Assembly: GCA_963969495.1 (NCBI GenBank)
Contig: OZ018328.1
Coordinates: 310,001 to 374,000, forward strand
DNA: 64,000 bases
From: Ceratothoa steindachneri
Lineage: Eukaryota; Arthropoda; Malacostraca; Isopoda; Cymothoidae
Direction of reading: 5' to 3'
The position numbers and the translations under genes were made by a program. This document shows positions 18,054 through 28,389 of this stretch, piece by piece. Each line of letters begins with the position of its first letter. Positions within the stretch are counted from its first letter, which is position 1. The notes under the pieces are model-generated. The model had not been told where the DNA came from and made no database searches. It was given only the letters and a program-made list of their open reading frames with translations.

Positions 18054-21038
18054 ATGGCCGCGCCCATACAAGGGCCACTATCTCTGGAGGAATGGCAGGA
18101 CACTCGCGATGCCAACACATGTCGTACATGTGGCCAGTATAATGCCAGGAAGAGACTTGTTGAGTGCAGTGCATGCTTCCTTTGGCACCACCTGACGTGC
18201 GTCGGTCTGCGGGTTAGGGATACCGATGACATCAACAACTGGCACTGCCCTGAATGTCTGATGGCGCCGCCGCCCCAGCGGGGGGAGGGAGTAACTGATG
18301 AGCCGCCTCGGGAGCTAGTCGACTTCGTTGCGCGACTCAGGAACACTTGTCGTGTTCTCCGCAAGATCCCCAAAGGCGCAAGGATCGCAGTTGCGGAAGC
18401 ACTGGCGAACACTCTCCACGAGGCAAGAATCAACCCGAATCGGATGTCCTGGGCCCGACTCATGTTGTTTTGCTACTACGTGCTGGCGGCACCTCCGAAA
18501 CGCGACGGCGACCCGGGTGGGCCATCATTGGCTTCGATTGTCAAGTCAAGAGCTGGCGAATTCGACCGAGGCGGCAGGCTCCCGGCTGTCCAACAGGAGC
18601 AGATGCGGAAGGACAAAACAGCGAAGCAAGACGAAGGCGAGTTGCTCCAGCGCCGAGTGGCCGCCAAGCTCATGGAGGGCGATGTGAGAGGAGCCGTTCG
18701 ACTGCTGAGTTCGGAGGATGGAATCGCACCCGCAACCAACGAGACCTTCCGGCTCCTGGAGGAAAAACACCCCGCGGCTCCACAAGATCTGGACTTGCCG
18801 GCACCGCCAGACGACCGGCTCTCCCCTCCGATCACCGCCAGCGCAGAAGAGGTGAAAGCGGCGGCATTCTCCTTCCCCCTTGGATCAGCAGCCGGCCCTG
18901 ATGGCCTACGCCCTGGACACCTACGCGATCTCATGGGACGCGGGACTGCTGCTGCCGGAGAGAAGCTCTTGAGGGAGCTCACCGAGTTCGTGAACCTGGT
19001 GCTCCGTGGAAACATCCCTGCTTTCGCGGTCTCCATCTTCTACGGGGCCAGCCTCACCGCTCTTACCAAACCGGGAGGTGGCGTGAGACCGATTGCGGTG
19101 GGAAATACTCTTCGCCGCCTGGCAACGAAAACAGGCCTCCGCCCCTTGTCGGATGGGCTGGGAGAGGGCCTTAGACCAACCCAGCTCGGGTTCGGGACAG
19201 CCGGAGGATGTGAGGCAGCTGTCCACGGTGCCAGACGCTACATCGAGGGATCTACGGAGACCAAGGTCCTGCTGAAGATCGACATGAGGAACGCGTTCAA
19301 CAGCATTCGCCGGGACACCTTTCTGAAGACAGCACGCGAGCACGTTCCTGGTCTCTTCCCCCTGCTGTGGCAGGCGTATGCGGAGCCATCTGCCCTGTTC
19401 TACGGAGAGAGGGTAATCGCGTCGGCCACGGGACTACACCAGGGAGACCCAAGCGGACCCGCCATCTTTTCGCTCGGAGTGGACGAGGTGGCAAAATCAA
19501 TTACCTCAGAGCTCAACGTCTGGTACCTGGACGACGCGACCCTGGGAGGCTCAGCCGAGGACGTGCTGGCTAACACAAGACGAATAATTCCGGAGCTAGC
19601 GCGGCGCGGACTCGAGGTCAACGACACGAAGTGTGAGCTGATCGTCATCAACAGCGAATCCGAAGTCGACACCATTCGGATCGCCGACCAGTTCCGCCAT
19701 GTCCTGCCGCGAGTGCGAGTACTCAGGGAACAAGAGCAAACGCTGCTCGGCGCCCCGCTGTCACCGGTGGCCATCCCGGGGGCCATCCGTGCTAAAACCA
19801 ACGCGCTCAAGAGGATGGCCGAACGCCTCGCCCACCTGGAGCCCCATACAGGCCTCTTCCTTCTCAAGAGCTGCTTTGCCATCCCGCGGCTCCAATATCT
19901 CCTGCGTACCTCCGCCTCGTATACCGACATCGAAAACCTAAGAGACTTCGATTCCACACTGCAGAAGGCACTCTCCAAGATCATCAACGTGCGCCTCGAG
20001 GGGGACCAGTGGACTCAAGCCACCCTCCCCGTCAGTCTCGGAGGCCTCGGGATAAGAAGGGCTGAGGATGTGGCCCTTCCATCGTACATCTCCTCACTCC
20101 TCGCTGCGGACCCTTTGGTCGCCTCCATCCTTATAAACGTACCTGGATTGGTGGAGTCCGCCCAGCCCGCCGCTGCAATCATGGAGTGGAAGACGAGAAG
20201 CCGCACTGGGAATGAACCAAAAGAAAGTGGAAGGACCAAGCAAAAGGAGTGGGACACCATCACCGCCGAGCGCACCCTGGAGGAGCTCACTGGGCGAGCC
20301 AATCAAGTAGAGCTTGCAAGATTCAAGGCCGCCACTCGTCCGGAGTCGGGCCTATGGCTCCATGCCATCCCCATCCCGTCCCTGGGGACCCACCTGGACG
20401 CGAACACTCTTCGCATCGCCGTCGCTCAGAGGATCGGAGCGCCAGTCTGCCAACGCCATCTTTGTCGCTGCGGAGCAGAAGTAGACACTTTGGCGCACCA
20501 CCCCCTCTCCTGTCGTAAAAGCGCTGGTCGGTTTCCGCGACATGCAGGAATCAACGACGTTATCAGGCGTGCCTTGACCAGCGCAGGACTCCACTCCATC
20601 TTGGAGCCGCCTGGACTCGACAGAGGCGACGGAAAGCGCCCGGATGGGATGACTACCTTCCCCTACGCCCAAGGGCGAAGTCTGGTATGGGATGCCACCT
20701 GCGTGGATACCTTCGCCCCGTGCAACACCATCAAGTCGGCACAAGCACCATCATCGGTGGCCGGCGCGGCGGAGGAAACCAAACGACGGAAATACGCAGC
20801 CCTTTCGCAGACGTACCACTTCGAACCCCTCGCATTTGAAACATCATGCGTAGCCGGCCCCTCGACTCTCAAGACCATCGAGGAACTGGGTCGGCGTATC
20901 AGGGCGGAGACCGGCGAGCCACGCGAGACCTTGTGGCTGAAGCAAAGGATTGGCATGGCCATCCTTCGCGGCAATGCGCTATGCGTGCTGTTGGCCGGGA
21001 GACACGAAGACAAGGACCACCTATCCCAATTAACCTGA
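18054..21038 (+). CDS. PHD-finger / reverse transcriptase / REL-type endonuclease protein
   Basis: Intact 994-residue ORF. Residues ~22-75 form a PHD-type C4HC3 finger (CRTCGQ..., CSACFLWHHLTC, WHCPEC). RT domain ~275-560: SAAGPDGLRPGHL, KPGGGVRPIAVGNTLRRLATK (split after Asn), KIDMRNAFNSI, HQGDPSGPAIFSL, and catalytic WYLDD (Asp 493-494) in place of the usual YADD/FADD. Near the C-terminus are a Cys/His cluster (CQRHLCRCGAEVDTLAHHPL then SC) and a restriction-enzyme-like motif KRPDG...WDAT (Asp 864, Asp 880), as in R2-group LINEs. It would therefore be a site-nicking, target-primed retroelement protein. Much more GC-rich than its surroundings. An intact frame suggests recent activity or selection. 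Confidence 0.85.
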   Translation: MAAPIQGPLSLEEWQDTRDANTCRTCGQYNARKRLVECSACFLWHHLTCVGLRVRDTDDINNWHCPECLMAPPPQRGEGVTDEPPRELVDFVARLRNTCRVLRKIPKGARIAVAEALANTLHEARINPNRMSWARLMLFCYYVLAAPPKRDGDPGGPSLASIVKSRAGEFDRGGRLPAVQQEQMRKDKTAKQDEGELLQRRVAAKLMEGDVRGAVRLLSSEDGIAPATNETFRLLEEKHPAAPQDLDLPAPPDDRLSPPITASAEEVKAAAFSFPLGSAAGPDGLRPGHLRDLMGRGTAAAGEKLLRELTEFVNLVLRGNIPAFAVSIFYGASLTALTKPGGGVRPIAVGNTLRRLATKTGLRPLSDGLGEGLRPTQLGFGTAGGCEAAVHGARRYIEGSTETKVLLKIDMRNAFNSIRRDTFLKTAREHVPGLFPLLWQAYAEPSALFYGERVIASATGLHQGDPSGPAIFSLGVDEVAKSITSELNVWYLDDATLGGSAEDVLANTRRIIPELARRGLEVNDTKCELIVINSESEVDTIRIADQFRHVLPRVRVLREQEQTLLGAPLSPVAIPGAIRAKTNALKRMAERLAHLEPHTGLFLLKSCFAIPRLQYLLRTSASYTDIENLRDFDSTLQKALSKIINVRLEGDQWTQATLPVSLGGLGIRRAEDVALPSYISSLLAADPLVASILINVPGLVESAQPAAAIMEWKTRSRTGNEPKESGRTKQKEWDTITAERTLEELTGRANQVELARFKAATRPESGLWLHAIPIPSLGTHLDANTLRIAVAQRIGAPVCQRHLCRCGAEVDTLAHHPLSCRKSAGRFPRHAGINDVIRRALTSAGLHSILEPPGLDRGDGKRPDGMTTFPYAQGRSLVWDATCVDTFAPCNTIKSAQAPSSVAGAAEETKRRKYAALSQTYHFEPLAFETSCVAGPSTLKTIEELGRRIRAETGEPRETLWLKQRIGMAILRGNALCVLLAGRHEDKDHLSQLT

Positions 21039-21313
21039 TCTGCTGATTTTTGAAGAACTACTTTATTACTTTGGTTTTTTTTGGGGGGGGGGGGGCAAAT
21101 GATTTATACTATATTTTTTAAGGTTTATAATAAATATTCCTATTTTAGAGTAAAAAAAAAAAAAATTGCTTATTTATGTGCGCGAGTTTGGGCGCGTAAC
21201 TCGTTATTTTGTTCATATTATGTGTGCCTTAGAACTTATATTTTAATGGCGTTTCAAGCTCTGAGTGGTAAGGATGAGCAGATTGTCACATTTCATGATG
21301 TTATTTTCAAGTC
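21039..21313 (+). other. 3' region of the PHD-RT-REL element
   Basis: Contains T8G13 (21075-21095), AATAAA (21129-21134) and an A14 run (21152-21165) consistent with a polyadenylated RNA intermediate, then 148 bp of unique sequence up to the CR1-A junction. Confidence 0.6.
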
Positions 21314-21507
21314 TTCCAGTGATAGTATACAACTCCAGAGCTATTGAGATACTTTCTACCCCTTCTTTAAGTATCCTAAAATGAATATTATCAGGGACGG
21401 AGGCCTTGGTGGTATCTAACTCACCTATTAGATCTTTTATCATCATCCAATCCACACTAATGGTAGTAAACACCTCTTTCCCTGACCCATGAATTCTATA
21501 CATTTAG
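21314..21507 (-). pseudogene. CR1-A RT N-terminal fragment, end of unit 1
   Basis: Continuation of the minus-strand CR1-A interrupted at 17755: IHGSGKEVFTTISVDWMMIK, LDTTKASVPDNIHFRILKEG. It ends at CATTTAG, where LINE B of unit 2 begins. The same A/B junction recurs at 26810 and 35287. Confidence 0.85.
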
Positions 21508-22754
21508 GTGGATTCGGTCATGGCTTGGTGACAGACAGCAAAGAGTTACTATAGATGGAGTCAAACCTAAGTGGGGGTGTGTTAGCAGTGGAGTTCCCCA
21601 AGGATCTGTTTTGGGTCCCTTGCTATTCTTAATTTATATTAATGATCTTGACATAGGTATAAGTAGTGACCTGAGTAAATTTGCTGATGATACTAAGCTA
21701 GGTAGGGCCATTAGGGCTGATTCTGATGCTGTTGTAATGCAGGAGGAATTGACCATTCTGTCCAATTGGGCCGAGAAATGGCAAATGAAGTTTAACATAG
21801 ACAAATGTAGTGTATTTAGTATAGGTAGAAATAATCCATTGAATAGTTATAAATTAAATGGGAGAATTTTAGGGAGGACCGATTGTGAGAGGGACTTGGG
21901 TATTTTGGTAAGTTCAGACCTTCGTCCTAGAAAGCAATGCCTAAATGCCAAGAATAAAGCTAATAGGATATTGGGATTCATTAGGAGGAGTGTAAGCAAT
22001 AAGAGTGCTGAAGTCATTCTAAAACTCTATCGGGCGCTAGTTAGGCCTCATCTAGAATATGCAGTACAATTTTGGTCACCATATTATAGGAAGGATATTG
22101 ATTTGCTTGAGTCTGTGCAGAGAAGGATAACAAAGATGATTGGTGGGCTAAGGAACTTACCTTGTGGTGAAAGGCTCAGAAAACTAAATCTACATACATT
22201 GTAAAGGAGAAGAGTCTGAGCGAAATTGATTGAAGTCTTCAAATGGGTTAAAGGAGATAATCAGGGGATCTGGGTAAGGTTCCTATACTTAGTGAACATG
22301 ACAGGATATGTAGCAATGGGTTTAAGCTTGATAAGTATAGGTTTAGGAAGGAGATTGGGAGGAATTGGTTTACAAATCGTGTGGTAGATGAATGGAATAG
22401 GCTCACTAGACATGTGATAGAAGCCTCCTCTCTGGGTAGTTTTAAGAATAGATTAGATAAATATATGGATGAAGCTGCTAGATGGGACTAACTTTTTTTA
22501 TGTACATATGTATATATTTTTCTAAGGAGTGGGGAGATTATATTTTGCGGTTGCATGAATGGACGTAATCCTCTGGATGCATTTTATGTATATTCTAGAT
22601 TAGATCTGACGAACTCCTGTAAAGGGTGACAATGTTGATGACTTTTCTCTGGTAAGAAATCTTTTGTGTGTTGACTGGAACAGGAGCTGCCAAGTTTAGG
22701 CCAGGAATGGTCTTTTGCAGTCTCCTTCTTTTTTTATGTTCTTATGTTCTTAAG
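21508..22754 (+). pseudogene. LINE B fragment, unit 2
   Basis: Same truncated LINE B as in unit 1, but reaching further 5' ([20 protein letters not shown] in a frame continuing into 21611-22204, [10 protein letters not shown]). Same frameshifted C-terminus and ATGTTCTT tail (22735-22752). Nearly identical to 26811-28056. Confidence 0.88.
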
Positions 22755-23555
22755 AGAATTTTAAAGTGCAGGGGGATTTAAATAAATTGTTATCCTGGGC
22801 ACATAAGTAGCAATAACTTTCAACCTTGACAAGTGCAAAGTTATTAACATGGGAAAAGATAATAGAGAATTTAACTATCAAATGGATGGGCATTGGCTGA
22901 GCTTAGTAGAGGATGAGAACATCTAGGAGTAGTAATTGATAAGTCATTAAGGTTTTCTAAGCAGTGAATTGAAGCAAGAAATAGGGCAAATAGAGTGCTG
23001 GGTTTTATTAAGAGAAATGTCAGTTACAAAAGTAAGGAGGTTATTCTTAAACTCTATAACTCTTAAGTTAGGCTACATCTAGAGTACTGTATACAGGCAT
23101 GGTCCCCACATTTTAGAAACGATATTAACCTTATCGAGTCAGTGCAACGGAGGGCAACAAAGATTATTCCTTTCCTGAGGCACCTTGAATATATAGATAG
23201 ACTGAGGGTATTAAATATGTTCTCGTTTGAAAGGAGGTGTGTGAGAGGGGATATGATTGAGCTCTTTAAAAAAATTTCCGGGATAGATAAATTGGATGTT
23301 AGCAAGTTTTTGGAGTTAGATAATGGAAATTGGACTAGAGGTCACTACTTGAAAATTAAAAAGCAAGGGTGTAGACTGGATTTAAGAAAATATTTTTTCA
23401 CCAATAAAGTGGTGGACTTCTGGAATAAATTGCTGCGGAGGGTAGTAGGTAGTCCAGATTTAAATGTATTTAAGAGTAGGTTGGATGAGTTTATGTGGAG
23501 GGAAGGTTGTGATGGTTCCTAAGTTTTGTATATATTAATATTGTTTGTATATATC
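22755..23555 (+). pseudogene. CR1-A fragment, plus arm, unit 2
   Basis: Same breakpoints as unit 1 (begins AATTTTAAAGTGCAG, ends GTATATATC). The C-terminal block 23142-23522 is open. A few substitutions separate it from unit 1. Confidence 0.87.
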
Positions 23556-24910
23556 AAAACCCACCCACAAAAAGTACCCTCATCAGCGGAAGACAAAATC
23601 AAAGTCCCCCCACAATATAAAATAACAGATGACAAAAGACGCCAAGGGCTCATCATAGGTCATCCGAGTCAAACGGCCTCTTTTTTAAGGCCTCCAAACT
23701 CCCAGGAAAACTACATCCAGAGGATTGCATCCACAAACAAGGGTATCACCAATCAAGGCTTGTCAAGAACTAAATCATGCAGCTATAGATATATACAAGA
23801 AATATTGATATATATAAAACTTAGGAACCATCACAACCTTCCTTCCCCATAAATTCATCCAACCTACACTTAAATACATTTAAATTTGGACTACCTACTA
23901 CCCTCCGCGGCAATTTGTTCCAGAAGTCTACCACTCTATTGGTGAAAAAATATTTTCTTAAATCCAACCTACACCCTTGCTTTTTAATTTTCAAGTGGTA
24001 ACCTCTAGTCTGATTTCCATCATCTAACTCAAAAAACTTGCTAACATCCAATTTATCTATCCCAGAAAATTTTTTAAAGAGCTTAATCATATTCCCTCTC
24101 CCACACCTCCTTTTGAACGAGAACATATTTAATACCCTCAGTCTATCTATATATTCAAGGTGCCTCAGGGAAAGAATAATCTTTGTTGCCCTCCGTTGCA
24201 CTGACTCGAGAAGGTTAATATCGAGTCTAAAATATGGGGACCATGCCTGTATACAGTACTATAGATGTGGCCTAACCTAAGAGTTATAGAGTTTAAGAAT
24301 AACCTCCTTACTTTTGTAACTGACATTTCTCTTAATGAAATCCAGCACTCTATTTGCCCTATTTCTTGCTTCAATACACTGCTTAGAAAACTTTAATGAC
24401 TTATCTATTACTACTCCTAGATCTTTCTCATCCTCTACTGAGCTCAGCTAATGCCCATCCATTTCATAGTTAAATTCTCTATTATCGTTTCCCATGTTAA
24501 TAACTTTGCACTTATCAAGGTTGAAAGTCATTTGCCACTTATGTGCCCAGGATAACAATTTATTTAAATCCCCCTGCACTTTAAAATTATCATCAATATC
24601 TTTACCTACAGCTGCTAATTTGGCATCATCCGCAAAAATTGACACTTTATTATTAACTGCCTCTCCAAGATCGTTTATATAGATGACAAATAATAATGGA
24701 CCGAGAAGTGATCCCTGAGGAACCCCACTGCTAACATCCCTCCACTCTGACTTTACACCATTTAGCACTACCCTTTGCTTCCTGTCTTTCAGCCACTCAG
24801 CTATCCAATTTGAAACACCCCCACATATCCCAATCATTTTTAATTTATGAACTAGTCTCCTATGTGGTACCTTATCAAATGCTTTACTAAAATCTAAGTA
24901 AATTATATCT
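23556..24910 (-). pseudogene. CR1-A fragment, minus arm, unit 2
   Basis: Minus-strand 3' UTR, C-terminal domain and RT, as in unit 1 (SGVPQGSLLGPLLF, FADDAKL). At 24910 it is interrupted by the tail of another CR1-A1(-) insertion, and resumes at about 26337. Confidence 0.87.
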
Positions 24911-26336
24911 AACATAACATAACATAACATAATTACACGGATGACAAAAGCCACAAGGGCCTATCAAAGGTCATCCGCCTCCGTCAAAACCCACCCACAA
25001 AAAGCACCATCACCAGGGGAAGACAAAATCAAAGTCCCCCACAATATAATATAACGGATGACAAAAGCCACAAGGGCTCATCATAGGTCATCCGAGTCAA
25101 GCGGCCTCTTTTTCAAGGCACCCAAACTCCCAGGAAAACTACATCCAGAGGATTGCATCCAGAAACAAGGGTATCACCAATCAAGGCTTGTCAAGAACTA
25201 AATCATGCAGCTATAGATATATACAAACAATATTAATATATACAAAACTTAGGAACCATCACAACCTTCCCTTCCCATAAACTCATCCAACCTACTCTTA
25301 AATACATTTAGATTTGGACTACCTACTACCCTCTGCGGCAATTTGTTCCAGAAGTCTACCACTCTATTGGTGAAAAAATATTTTCTTAAATCCAACCTAC
25401 ACCCTTGCTTTTTAATTTTCAAGTGGTGACCTCTAGTCCGATTTCCATCATCTAACTCAAAAAACTTGCTAACATCCAATTTATCTATCCCGGAAAAAAT
25501 TTTAAACAGCTCAATCATATCCCCTCTCACACACCTCCTTTCGAACGAGAACATATTTAATACCCTCAGTCTATCTTCATATTCAAGGTGCCTCAGGGAA
25601 GGAATAATCTTTGTTGCCCTCCGTTGCACTGACTCAAGAAGGTTAATATCGTGTCTAAAATGTGGGGACCATGCCTGTATACAGTACTCTAGATGTGGCC
25701 TAACATAAGAGTTATAGAGTTTAAGAATAACCTCCTTACTTTTGTAACTGACATTTCTCTTAATAAAACCCAGCACTCTATTTGCCCTATTTCTTGCTTC
25801 AATACACTGCTTAGAAAACCTTAATGACTTATCTATTACTACTCCTAGATCTTTCTCATCCTCTACTGAGCTCAGCCAATGCCCATCCATTTCATAGTTA
25901 AATTCTCTATTATCTTTTCCCATGTTAATAACTTTGCACTTATCAAGGTTGAAAGTCATTTGCCACTTATGTGCCCAGGATAACAATTTATTTAAGTCCC
26001 CCTGCACTTTAAAATTATCATCAATATCTTTAACTACAGCGGCTAATTTGGTATCATCCGCAAAAATTGACACTTTATTATTAACTGCCTCCCCAAGATC
26101 GTTTATATAGATGACAAATAATAATGGACCGAGAACTGATCCCTGAGGAACCCCACTGATAACATCCCTCCACTCTGACTTTACACCATTTAGCACTACC
26201 CTTTGCTTCCTGTCTTTCAGCCACTCAGCTATCCAATTTGAAACACCCCCACATATCCCAATCATTTTTAATTTATGAACTAGTCTCCTGTGTGGTACCT
26301 TATCAAATGCTTTACTAAAATCTAAGTAAATTATAT
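24911..26336 (-). mobile_element. CR1-A1 insertion into a CR1-A copy (same orientation)
   Basis: Begins with the reversed tail (AACATAACAT..., 24911-24930), then two 40-nt hairpins (24938-24977, 25055-25094), 3' UTR and RT coding. Bases before the insertion (AAATCTAAGTAAATTATATCT, ending 24910) recur at 26316-26336, so the right edge is ambiguous: either target duplication or homologous element sequence. Active-type residues ([14 protein letters not shown]) distinguish the insert from the host copy (SLLGPLL, FADDAKL). Confidence 0.75.
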
Positions 26337-26586
26337 CTACATTCTCTCCTTTATCTACTTCATCTGTTACAAACTTCAGAAAATTTAGTAAATTAGTCAA
26401 ACATGATCTGCCTGATCTAAACCCATGCTGAGCATCGCTGATTAACCCCTCTCTCTCTAGATGTTGGCAAATCCCTTTTTTAACTATTTTCTCAAGAATT
26501 TTACAGACTACAGGAGTTAGGCTACCCGGTCTAAAGTTATTTGGATCCTCTTCACTACCCTTCTTGAAAATGGGGACTACATTCAC
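25249..26586 (-). CDS. CR1-A reverse transcriptase, 445-codon hybrid ORF
   Basis: Open minus-strand frame covering NVVPIFKKGSEEDPNNFRPG through [11 protein letters not shown] to the C-terminal GREGCDGS. Its N-terminal part (FRPGSLTP, LLNFLKFVTDEVDKG) is shared with the old unit copies; the rest matches the intact 6427-8073 copy. It is thus a hybrid of the inserted A1 and the older host A copy rejoined in frame. It lacks the endonuclease and the N-terminal RT block; not autonomous. Confidence 0.75.
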   Translation of the reverse strand: MNVVPIFKKGSEEDPNNFRPGSLTPVVCKILEKIVKKGICQHLEREGLISDAQHGFRSGRSCLTNLLNFLKFVTDEVDKGENVDIIYLDFSKAFDKVPHRRLVHKLKMIGICGGVSNWIAEWLKDRKQRVVLNGVKSEWRDVISGVPQGSVLGPLLFVIYINDLGEAVNNKVSIFADDTKLAAVVKDIDDNFKVQGDLNKLLSWAHKWQMTFNLDKCKVINMGKDNREFNYEMDGHWLSSVEDEKDLGVVIDKSLRFSKQCIEARNRANRVLGFIKRNVSYKSKEVILKLYNSYVRPHLEYCIQAWSPHFRHDINLLESVQRRATKIIPSLRHLEYEDRLRVLNMFSFERRCVRGDMIELFKIFSGIDKLDVSKFFELDDGNRTRGHHLKIKKQGCRLDLRKYFFTNRVVDFWNKLPQRVVGSPNLNVFKSRLDEFMGREGCDGS

Positions 26587-26810
26587 TCTCTTCCAATCAT
26601 CAGGTATTTCTCCATATTCCAGTGATAGTATACAACTCCAGAGCTATTGAGATACTTTCTACCCCTTCTTTAAGTATCCTAAAATGAATATTATCAGGGA
26701 TGGAGGCCTTGGTGGTATCTAACTCACCTATTAGATCTTTTATCATCATCCAATCCACACTAATGGTAGTAAACACCTCTTTCCCTGACCCATGAATTCT
26801 ATACATTTAG
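26337..26810 (-). pseudogene. CR1-A fragment, end of unit 2
   Basis: Minus-strand continuation of unit 2's CR1-A: YLDFSKAF upstream region, then a small deletion at about 26620, then GSGKEVFTTISVDWMM. Ends at ACATTTAG before LINE B of unit 3. Confidence 0.8.
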
Positions 26811-28056
26811 GTGGATTCGGTCATGGCTTGGTGACAGACAGCAAAGAGTTACTATAGATGGAGTCAAACCTAAGTGGGGGTGTGTTAGCAGTGGAGTTCC
26901 CCAAGGATCTGTTTTGGGTCCCTTGCTATTCTTAATTTATATTAATGATCTTGACATAGGTATAAGTAGTGACCTGAGTAAATTTGCTGATGATACTAAG
27001 CTAGGTAGGGCCATTAGGGCTGATTCTGATGCTGTTGTAATGCAGGAGGAATTGACCATTCTGTCCAATTGGGCCGAGAAATGGCAAATGAAGTTTAACA
27101 TAGACAAATGTAGTGTATTTAGTATAGGTAGAAATAATCCATTGAATAGTTATAAATTAAATGGGAGAATTTTAGGGAGGACCGATTGTGAGAGGGACTT
27201 GGGTATTTTGGTAAGTTCAGACCTTCGTCCTAGAAAGCAATGCCTAAATGCCAAGAATAAAGCTAATAGGATATTGGGATTCATTAGGAGGAGTGTAAGC
27301 AATAAGAGTGCTGAAGTCATTCTAAAACTCTATCGGGCGCTAGTTAGGCCTCATCTAGACTATGCAGTACAATTTTGGTCACCATATTATAGGAAGGATA
27401 TTGATTTGCTTGAGTCTGTGCAGAGAAGGATAACAAAGATGATTGGTGGGCTAAGGAACTTACCTTGTGGTGAAAGGCTCAGAAAACTAAATCTACATAC
27501 ATTGTAAAGGAGAAGAGTCTGAGCGAAATTGATTGAAGTCTTCAAATGGGTTAAAGGAGATAATCAGGGGATCTGGGTAAGGTTCCTATACTTAGTGAAC
27601 ATGACAGGATATGTAGCAATGGGTTTAAGCTTGATAAGTATAGGTTTAGGAAGGAGATTGGGAGGAATTGGTTTACAAATCGTGTGGTAGATGAATGGAA
27701 TAGGCTCACTAGACATGTGATAGAAGCCTCCTCTCTGGGTAGTTTTAAGAATAGATTAGATAAATATATGGATGAAGCTGCTAGATGGGACTAACTTTTT
27801 TTATGTACATATGTATATATTTTTCTAAGGAGTGGGGAGATTATATTTTGCGGTTGCATGAATGGACGTAATCCTCTGGATGCATTTTATGTATATTCTA
27901 GATTAGATCTGACAAACTCCTGTAAAGGGTGACAATGTTGATGACTTTTCTCTGGTAAGAAATCTTTTGTGTGTTGACTGGAACAGGAGCTGCCAAGTTT
28001 AGGCCAGGAATGGTCTTTTGCAGTCTCCTTCTTTTTTTATGTTCTTATGTTCTTAA
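26811..28056 (+). pseudogene. LINE B fragment, unit 3
   Basis: Nearly identical to 21508-22754 ([30 protein letters not shown]), with the same stop, frameshift and ATGTTCTT tail. Confidence 0.88.
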
Positions 28057-28097
28057 GAGAATTTTAAAGTGCAGGGGGATTTAAATAAATTGTTATC
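28057..28097 (+). pseudogene. CR1-A plus arm, unit 3, first 41 bp
   Basis: AATTTTAAAGTGCAGGGGGA... as in units 1 and 2, cut after TTGTTATC by the full-length CR1-A2. It resumes at 32711 with TAGCAATAAC; 13 bp between are missing. Confidence 0.85.
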
Positions 28098-28389
28098 GAA
28101 CAGGTAGCACATGTTTCGTAGAGCTCTCAGAATATTTTGATTATTTGATATACTTTGGTGTGTGACATAAACATAAATATTAAGTTATAAGATCATATAT
28201 TTGGTTAATATAACAAAGTTAAATTGTGGTTATTTTGTATAAATTGTGGTTATTTTGTTTTGGTGAGAAAGTGACTTTTGTTTACTTCGGGGCCATCTTG
28301 ATTAGCAGGTTTTAAACTTGCGCGCACAAATTGGGGTCAAATTCTTGTTGTTTGTAAGTTTTTGTTTCTATTATTGTTCTTGTTTAAGT
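28098..28389 (+). promoter_or_regulatory. 5' UTR of CR1-A2
   Basis: AT-rich leader with a direct repeat AAATTGTGGTTATTTTGT (about 28222 and 28241) and GGGGCCATCTTGATTAGC near 28290, a YY1-like core on the minus strand. Likely the internal promoter region; inferred. Confidence 0.4.

Larger units (their letters stand above)
17756..21313 (+). mobile_element. GC-rich PHD-RT-REL element inserted into CR1-A(-)
   Basis: Boundaries come from comparing unit 1 with the same site in unit 3 (35080-35095): ...CATCAGGT on the left, TTCCAGTGATAG on the right, with about 11 bp of target replaced by 3558 bp. It contains a ~300-bp 5' region, one long ORF and a 3' region with AATAAA (21129-21134) and a 14-base A-run (21152-21165). 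No clear target duplication. The 147 bp after the A-run are unexplained. Confidence 0.75.

Noticed and set aside
18347..18901. Alternative long ORFs inside the PHD-RT-REL gene
   Set aside because: High GC lowers stop frequency in all frames; only the 994-codon frame shows domains.
28318..28389. Hydrophobic, signal-peptide-like N-terminal extension of the CR1-A2 ORF1
   Set aside because: The frame happens to be open upstream, but ATG 28390 starts the conserved part and secretion makes no sense for a retrotransposon RNP protein. Kept only as a remote possibility.
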